A DNA stretch of 12,592 nucleotides from Phoronis ovalis. Its lineage: Eukaryota > Phoronida > Phoronidae. Shown here one piece after another: positions 12,301 to 12,592 of the stretch. The translations under genes and the position numbers were made by a program. Each line of letters begins with the position of its first letter. Position 1 is the stretch's first letter. A model generated the notes under the pieces. The model worked only from the letters and a program-made list of their open reading frames with translations, had not been told where the DNA came from and ran no database searches. The DNA lies in assembly GCA_028565635.1 (NCBI GenBank), contig JAOXYB010041616.1:8760-21351 (forward strand), in the 5' to 3' direction.

Positions 12301-12381
12301 TCTGTCAGAACGAAGATGGATTCAATACATGTGATGGTCCAGCTAGCGAGTATGAATCGTGTAATGCCGATCCATGCCCAA
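138..12381 (+). CDS. SCO-spondin-like extracellular multidomain protein, internal part of the gene (20 exons)
   Basis: Twenty exons join into one frame of 1119 full codons with no stop; every junction is GT-AG and the phases agree. Exons are 138-317, 739-859, 1292-1521, 2097-2277, 2996-3207, 3952-4125, 4453-4743, 5383-5461, 5989-6212, 6560-6739, 7316-7489, 7675-7842, 8447-8580, 9133-9260, 9558-9604, 10098-10292, 10835-11005, 11159-11314, 11664-11778 and 12182-12381. They encode four TIL, six VWC-like and ten thrombospondin type 1 modules, with WxxW tryptophan ladders and CxxS/TC sites usual for C-mannosylation and O-fucosylation in secreted TSR proteins. The family context is SCO-spondin, secreted into cerebrospinal fluid in chordates; the role in this organism is inferred only. 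Both gene ends are missing. Alternatives are another TIL/VWC/TSR matrix protein or a mucin-like relative. Module calls are firm; orthology is moderate. Confidence 0.85.
318..738 (+). other. Intron 1
   Basis: A phase 1 intron of 421 bases within TIL1, just before its last cysteine. It is strongly AT-rich, especially 590-680, with no coding pattern or clear repeat. Confidence 0.85.
739..859 (+). CDS. Exon 2: end of TIL1 and first half of VWC1
   Basis: The exon encodes residues 61-99. It begins after ttatctag; G317 plus AT restores an Asp codon, giving the DCRCEW junction that supplies the last TIL cysteine and the first VWC cysteine. The glycine-bearing middle of VWC1 follows, and the exon ends in DCNN plus the first two bases of a Cys codon, just before gtaaga (phase 2). 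Read straight through without splicing, that codon would be TGG (Trp) followed by a stop; splicing to exon 3 gives CNNCTC, the usual VWC core. The NCT inside this core is a possible N-glycosylation sequon and spans the junction. Confidence 0.87.
860..1291 (+). other. Intron 2
   Basis: A phase 2 intron of 432 bases within the VWC1 CNNC core. Open frames inside it (943-1170 plus, 1029-1214 minus) show no domain motifs and are AT-rich chance frames. Confidence 0.85.
1292..1521 (+). CDS. Exon 3: end of VWC1 plus TSR1
   Basis: The exon encodes residues 101-176. The acceptor is tttttcag and the donor gtgagt; the exon enters at phase 2 and leaves at phase 1. The first 14 residues finish VWC1 (TCAHGSFTC then EDC). 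TSR1 follows with the ladder WSEWEQWSVC, the site CDVTCGEG (matching the O-fucose consensus CxxS/TCxxG), and the arginine run ending RTRTC. It has six cysteines with the third directly after RTRT, so it is a group 1 TSR. VWC tail and TSR share the exon with no intron between them, as in exons 5 and 20, which suggests that VWC end plus TSR moved as one unit. Confidence 0.93.
1522..2096 (+). other. Intron 3
   Basis: A phase 1 intron of 575 bases between TSR1 and VWC2. It holds a perfect 16-base AT palindrome at 1592-1607 and a foldback at 1972-2027, listed separately; otherwise nothing recognisable. Confidence 0.85.
1972..2027. repeat. Imperfect foldback in intron 3
   Basis: The left arm 1972-1989 (ending gacctatcaca) and right arm 2011-2027 (tgtgattaggttgaaaa) are imperfect reverse complements with a bulged base, around a loop of about 21 bases. 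It may be the remnant of a small repeat element or a chance hairpin in AT-rich sequence. Confidence 0.4.
2097..2277 (+). CDS. Exon 4: atypical first half of VWC2
   Basis: The exon encodes residues 178-236, from acceptor ttttgtag to donor gtagga, entering at phase 1 and leaving at phase 2. C1521 plus AC gives His, so TSR1 runs on as CPHFC. About 50 residues without cysteine follow, rich in Asp, Glu and Gly, ending VKCNN plus a split Cys codon. The end is identical in form and phase to exon 2, which marks it as a VWC half, but there is no preceding TIL, no CxC start, and the stretch before the core is longer than in the other VWC modules here. It is too short and lacks a start codon, so a plain reading-frame scan misses it. 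Support comes from splice signals, phase fit and the CNNC end. Confidence 0.82.
2449..2705. repeat. Three degenerate copies of a ATGGC/CCAT dyad motif
   Basis: Copies at 2449-2480, 2591-2620 and 2673-2705 follow the pattern catggc-cat, then a short spacer, gatt-aa and an atggc-like end. Each copy has partial dyad symmetry. The spacer sequences also resemble each other (2528-2546 and 2631-2653 both contain a gaatc/gattc-aagtttc/t-ttgaa string). This suggests a decayed interspersed repeat with internal duplication. The family is not identified. Confidence 0.55.
2473..2572 (-). repeat. Diverged interspersed repeat, copy A (inverted relative to copy B)
   Basis: The reverse complement of this 100-base stretch aligns along its length with 10656-10754. 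The two share an exact 16-base block (copy A 2557-2572 reversed; copy B 10656-10671), then a gapped similarity of roughly two thirds by eye, closing on a ttggtg block. Being in two introns in opposite orientation, it is best read as an old dispersed element, type unknown. Confidence 0.55.
2996..3207 (+). CDS. Exon 5: end of VWC2 plus TSR2
   Basis: The exon encodes residues 238-307, after acceptor ttctttcag and before donor gtgagt. It completes CNNCTC and the VWC2 tail (GGIAC, EIC), then TSR2 starting GDCVW. TSR2 has the ladder WLEWTEWSEC, the O-fucose type site CTKTCDVG and an RSR arginine pair, but no cysteine after the arginines. Instead it has an extra cysteine before the first tryptophan, the F-spondin-like group 2 disulfide pattern. 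Total cysteines are six. The minus-strand open frame over this exon (2894-3265) is a shadow. Confidence 0.92.
3208..3951 (+). other. Intron 5
   Basis: The longest intron, 744 bases, phase 1, between TSR2 and TSR3. It is AT-rich; I found no repeat, hidden module or other structure. Confidence 0.85.
3952..4125 (+). CDS. Exon 6: TSR3
   Basis: The exon encodes residues 309-365 and is a single symmetrical phase 1-1 exon holding one complete module. The acceptor is ccttttag and the donor gtaagc. G3207 plus TT gives Val, so the module opens VPGEWSTW. The ladder is W-W-Y (WSTWTPYSSC), with Tyr in the third position. The O-fucose type site is CSATCNGG, the arginine run ends SRTRTC, and there are six cysteines (group 1). 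NNT in the second half is an N-glycosylation sequon. The exon has no start codon and is short, so it is found only through splice signals and motif content. Confidence 0.92.
4126..4452 (+). other. Intron 6
   Basis: A phase 1 intron of 327 bases between TSR3 and TIL2. It contains the tandem duplication at 4184-4241 and nothing else notable. Confidence 0.85.
4184..4241. repeat. Two-copy imperfect 29-base tandem repeat
   Basis: Units 4184-4212 and 4213-4241 lie directly head to tail and match at 23 of 29 positions by eye. Their first 17 bases differ only once. It is likely a small local duplication within the intron. Confidence 0.6.
4453..4743 (+). CDS. Exon 7: complete TIL2 and VWC3 in one exon
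   Basis: The exon encodes residues 367-462, the longest exon in the window. The acceptor is tctccag and the donor gtaaat; both ends are phase 1. TIL2 has its ten cysteines from ETC to GSC, including CPVTC and PGCRC. VWC3 follows from CPC and runs to KICTC, LTC and KDC, six cysteines in all. The intron that cuts VWC1, VWC2, VWC5 and VWC6 at the CNxC core is absent here, and so is the intron that cuts the other TIL modules. The exon therefore looks like a fused version of exons 1-2 and the start of exon 3. A second open frame from 4465 is a shadow. Confidence 0.93.
4744..5382 (+). other. Intron 7
   Basis: A phase 1 intron of 639 bases between VWC3 and TSR4. It has one short perfect inverted repeat at 5187-5205 (8-base arms, 3-base loop) in AT-rich sequence; nothing else seen. 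Confidence 0.85.
5383..5461 (+). CDS. Exon 8: first half of TSR4
   Basis: The exon encodes residues 464-488 and part of 489. The acceptor is ttcttttag and the donor gtatga. It carries VNCGW, the ladder WTDWSVWGVC, the O-fucose type site CTKSCDGG and the first arginine of RYR, then stops in phase 2 inside the second arginine codon (AG/A). This is the only TSR in the window cut by an intron. The exon is only 79 bases and lacks a start codon, so a frame scan overlooks it. The join to exon 9 restores a continuous TSR, which supports the call. Confidence 0.9.
5462..5988 (+). other. Intron 8, inside TSR4
   Basis: A phase 2 intron of 527 bases splitting an Arg codon of the TSR4 arginine strand. It is AT-rich with no evident repeat or coding content. 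Confidence 0.87.
5989..6212 (+). CDS. Exon 9: second half of TSR4 plus VWC4
   Basis: The exon encodes residues 490-563. The acceptor is attttcag (5981-5988), so an ATG-started reading from 5969 is intronic at its front. The exon completes TSR4 (AEC, QPC, EDC), which has six cysteines in the group 2 pattern. A Pro-rich linker (CPTPEPDC) leads into a short VWC4 with ECTICRC and KTC. VWC4 ends in CEDLKEA and lacks the final cysteine that the other VWC modules have four or five residues later, leaving five cysteines. The whole VWC4 is in one exon, with no CNxC intron. The donor is gtatgt, phase 1. Confidence 0.9.
6213..6559 (+). other. Intron 9
   Basis: A phase 1 intron of 347 bases between VWC4 and TSR5. 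No structure was recognised. Confidence 0.83.
6560..6739 (+). CDS. Exon 10: TSR5, degenerate with seven cysteines
   Basis: The exon encodes residues 565-623, a symmetrical phase 1-1 exon between ctttttcag and gtaaaa. The reading frame used here differs from both longer open frames that overlap it (6464-6820 plus and 6474-6755 minus), which are shadows. The frame is fixed by phase from exon 9 and by the TSR motifs WSDWFEC and RMRTRQC. The ladder begins with Phe (FSEWSDW). The O-fucose position reads CTAAC, with Ala in place of Ser/Thr. Seven cysteines are present because an extra one lies in PSCNG between the third and fourth usual cysteines. The fold is still recognisably group 1. Confidence 0.88.
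6740..7315 (+). other. Intron 10
   Basis: A phase 1 intron of 576 bases between TSR5 and TSR6. It is AT-rich, with no repeat or module seen. Confidence 0.85.
7316..7489 (+). CDS. Exon 11: TSR6, eight cysteines
   Basis: The exon encodes residues 625-681, phase 1-1, between ttttttaag and gtaatg. The ladder is WCDWDEWSVC, with a cysteine placed between the first two tryptophans. The O-fucose type site is CSQSCDVG. The arginine run is RRTKTRTC, directly followed by a second cysteine (TCSC). With the usual six, this makes eight cysteines, an even number that could form one extra disulfide between the two halves. Overlapping open frames on both strands (7255-7479 minus, 7319-7504 plus) are shadows in other frames. 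Confidence 0.9.
7675..7842 (+). CDS. Exon 12: TSR7
   Basis: The exon encodes residues 683-737, phase 1-1, between actttcag and gtttgt. It opens VDCEMGDW, with the early cysteine of group 2 TSRs. Only two tryptophans of the ladder remain (DWTDWSEC), Met occupying the first position. The O-fucose type site CSVTCDIG is intact, followed by TRTRE with no cysteine and then the group 2 stretch FGGLDC. There are six cysteines. TSR7 and TSR2 resemble each other in this layout more than they resemble their neighbours. The last residues AACQ run into TIL3 with no linker. Confidence 0.93.
7843..8446 (+). other. Intron 12
   Basis: A phase 1 intron of 604 bases between TSR7 and TIL3. The open frame 8250-8435 inside it has no domain motif. 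Nothing else seen. Confidence 0.85.
8447..8580 (+). CDS. Exon 13: first part of TIL3
   Basis: The exon encodes residues 739-782, entering at phase 1 after tttacag and leaving at phase 0 before gttagt. G7842 plus AA gives Glu, so it opens EPCNE. It holds eight TIL cysteines (EPC, YYC, YCPRTC, QC, NC, YGCHC) and ends CEK. NCT is a possible N-glycosylation sequon. The split point, just after the CxC pair, differs from the split points in TIL1 and TIL4 and is the only phase 0 junction in the window. The exon is in no long start-codon frame. Confidence 0.87.
8581..9132 (+). other. Intron 13
   Basis: A phase 0 intron of 552 bases inside TIL3. It contains an exon-like fragment at 8923-8950 that does not fit the frame (see rejected items) and a motif-free open frame at 8621-8809. 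Confidence 0.82.
9133..9260 (+). CDS. Exon 14: end of TIL3 and first half of VWC5
   Basis: The exon encodes residues 783-824, entering at phase 0 after attttctag and leaving at phase 2 before gtaggc. It gives the last two TIL cysteines (DVC, EC), the VWC start (CKC), a glycine-rich middle and DECQE plus two bases of a Cys codon. The end matches exons 2, 4 and 19: unspliced it would read TGG then TAG. The overlapping open frame 9116-9310 is one base off and is a shadow. Confidence 0.87.
9261..9557 (+). other. Intron 14
   Basis: A phase 2 intron of 297 bases at the VWC5 core. The 14-mer ttaatacaacttac at 9347-9360 recurs at 9652-9665 in the next intron; this may be chance. Confidence 0.85.
9558..9604 (+). 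CDS. Exon 15: short end of VWC5
   Basis: This 47-base exon lies between tgttttag and gtaaaa and encodes residues 826-840. It completes the split cysteine to give CQECLC, then KLVC and the final AIAC before a phase 1 exit. In VWC1, VWC2 and VWC6 this tail is fused to the following TSR in one exon; here an intron of 493 bases separates it from TSR8. The exon is very short, so support rests on both splice sites, exact phase fit on both sides and placement of the expected cysteines. Confidence 0.85.
9605..10097 (+). other. Intron 15
   Basis: A phase 1 intron of 493 bases between the VWC5 tail and TSR8, at a place where VWC1, VWC2 and VWC6 have no intron. No structure was recognised beyond the 14-mer noted under intron 14. 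Confidence 0.85.
10098..10292 (+). CDS. Exon 16: TSR8 with an expanded middle
   Basis: The exon encodes residues 842-905, phase 1-1, between tgttatag and gtatgt. G9604 plus TG gives Val, so it opens VECYW. The ladder WSDWLEWGSC and the O-fucose type site CSATCTGG are intact. The arginine strand is unusual: after the glycines comes GVAEEARYR rather than a short RxR run, then a Pro/Gly-rich stretch before PLC. There are six cysteines in a group 2 pattern. At 64 codons it is longer than the other TSR exons here (55-59). Confidence 0.91.
10293..10834 (+). other. Intron 16
   Basis: A phase 1 intron of 542 bases between TSR8 and TSR9. It holds copy B of the dispersed repeat. Open frames at 10560-10754 minus and 10613-10810 plus lie over it and are not coding by motif. 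Confidence 0.85.
10656..10754 (+). repeat. Diverged interspersed repeat, copy B
   Basis: This stretch matches the reverse complement of 2473-2572, beginning with a 16-base exact block and ending at a shared ttggtg block, with a few small gaps between. It shows no terminal inverted repeat or target duplication that I can see. Confidence 0.55.
10835..11005 (+). CDS. Exon 17: TSR9, degenerate with seven cysteines
   Basis: The exon encodes residues 907-962, phase 1-1, between attatag and gtaagt. A10292 plus TT gives Ile, so it opens IDCSW. The ladder WTPWSIWGKC is intact, but the O-fucose position reads CNKDC, with Asp in place of Ser/Thr. The arginine run is ERWR with no cysteine after it (group 2). 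The end reads SECCNEQPC, where a doubled cysteine brings the total to seven. The longer open frame from the same base (10835-11044) is shifted and is a shadow; phase continuity and the motifs select this frame. Confidence 0.88.
11159..11314 (+). CDS. Exon 18: first part of TIL4
   Basis: The exon encodes residues 964-1014, phase 1-1, after aatttcag and before gtaagt. G11005 plus AA gives Glu, so it opens ETKC. It holds eight TIL cysteines (TKC, TEC, KCPRTC, EC, GC, ETCDC) and ends LVQN plus a split Gly codon. The CPRTC block recurs in TIL3 and nearly in TIL1 (CPRSC), while TIL2 has CPVTC. The last two TIL cysteines come from exon 19. Confidence 0.89.
11315..11663 (+). other. Intron 18
   Basis: A phase 1 intron of 349 bases within TIL4, before its last two cysteines. 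It is AT-rich, with no repeat of note. Confidence 0.85.
11664..11778 (+). CDS. Exon 19: end of TIL4 and first half of VWC6
   Basis: The exon encodes residues 1016-1052, entering at phase 1 after acattttag and leaving at phase 2 before gtaaat. G11314 plus GT restores Gly, then TCVPILQC finishes TIL4 and CYAK begins VWC6. The end is DCNE plus TG of a split Cys codon, the same point as in exons 2, 4 and 14. The exon has no long open frame of its own and rests on splice fit and the TIL/VWC pattern. Confidence 0.87.
11779..12181 (+). other. Intron 19
   Basis: A phase 2 intron of 403 bases at the VWC6 core. Nothing recognisable apart from AT-rich runs. Confidence 0.85.
12182..12381 (+). CDS. Exon 20: end of VWC6 plus TSR10
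   Basis: The exon encodes residues 1054-1119, after tttttacctag and before gtaagt. It completes CNECEC, then LMVC and RVC close VWC6. TSR10 follows at once with the ladder WTEWTPWQNC, the O-fucose type site CTVTCDGG and the run RERTRIC: six cysteines, group 1. NCT in QNCT is a possible N-glycosylation sequon. The VWC-tail-plus-TSR exon structure matches exons 3 and 5. The exon leaves at phase 1, so the gene continues beyond the window. Open frames on the minus strand (12174-12464) and in another plus frame (12223-12411) are shadows. Confidence 0.93.
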
Positions 12382-12592
12382 GTAAGTGTTGTGGCTTTGA
12401 ATTTCAAATAATTATTGAATAACTCCAAAAAGTCTGTGGCACAAGTTAAACTGTTCGAGAACAAACACTGGGAGGCACCTTCTTACAAAGATACTTTGTC
12501 ATTGGCACTACAGTGAAAGAAACTACAGCAGTTGGTTAAAAAAAAGTGTTTTGCTTACCAATTCCACAGTTGTCAATTAGTAAATTTAATTT
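12382..12592 (+). other. Intron 20 (5' part)
   Basis: It begins with a strong donor (gtaagt) and runs past the window end with no acceptor followed by a motif-bearing exon. The next exon should enter at phase 1. Confidence 0.8.

Noticed and set aside
12174-12464. Minus-strand open frame of 96 codons over exon 20
   Set aside because: Antisense shadow of VWC6-TSR10; no recognised domain and no splice or start context.

Overview
This window is an internal, intron-rich piece of one large animal gene on the plus strand. Twenty exons (138-317 to 12182-12381) can be joined through 19 GT-AG introns in a single unbroken frame of 1119 complete codons. The window opens in an intron and closes in one, so the start codon, signal peptide, 3' end and stop codon all lie outside it. 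No second gene, RNA gene, CRISPR array or bacterial-type feature is visible. The small symmetrical cysteine-rich exons, mostly phase 1, and the AT-rich introns of about 150-750 bases point to a metazoan, most likely an invertebrate. The sequence alone does not fix the phylum.

The protein is a cysteine-rich extracellular mosaic of three module types: TIL (trypsin-inhibitor-like, 10 Cys), VWC (von Willebrand factor C-like) and TSR (thrombospondin type 1 repeat). The order is TIL1-VWC1-TSR1-VWC2-TSR2-TSR3-TIL2-VWC3-TSR4-VWC4-TSR5-TSR6-TSR7-TIL3-VWC5-TSR8-TSR9-TIL4-VWC6-TSR10. Interleaved TIL, VWC and TSR modules are typical of SCO-spondin (SSPO), the giant secreted glycoprotein of Reissner's fiber, so the best call is an SCO-spondin-like gene. 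Orthology is not proven: no VWD, LDL-receptor class A or C-terminal cystine-knot module lies here. Residue numbers in the entries count from the first complete codon at 140-142.

Layout: 138-1521 encodes TIL1-VWC1-TSR1; 2097-4125 VWC2-TSR2-TSR3; 4453-6212 TIL2-VWC3-TSR4-VWC4; 6560-7842 TSR5-7; 8447-10292 TIL3-VWC5-TSR8; 10835-11005 TSR9; 11159-12381 TIL4-VWC6-TSR10. Four of the six VWC modules are cut by a phase-2 intron at the same Cys codon, which suggests growth by duplication. Two TSRs (exons 10 and 17) are degenerate in the same two ways: seven cysteines and no O-fucose acceptor.

The introns hold mostly unremarkable AT-rich sequence, with a diverged interspersed repeat in introns 4 and 16, a triplicated dyad motif in intron 4, and a few small inverted or tandem repeats. 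I see no previously undescribed system. The interest lies in module evolution and unusual cysteine patterns.
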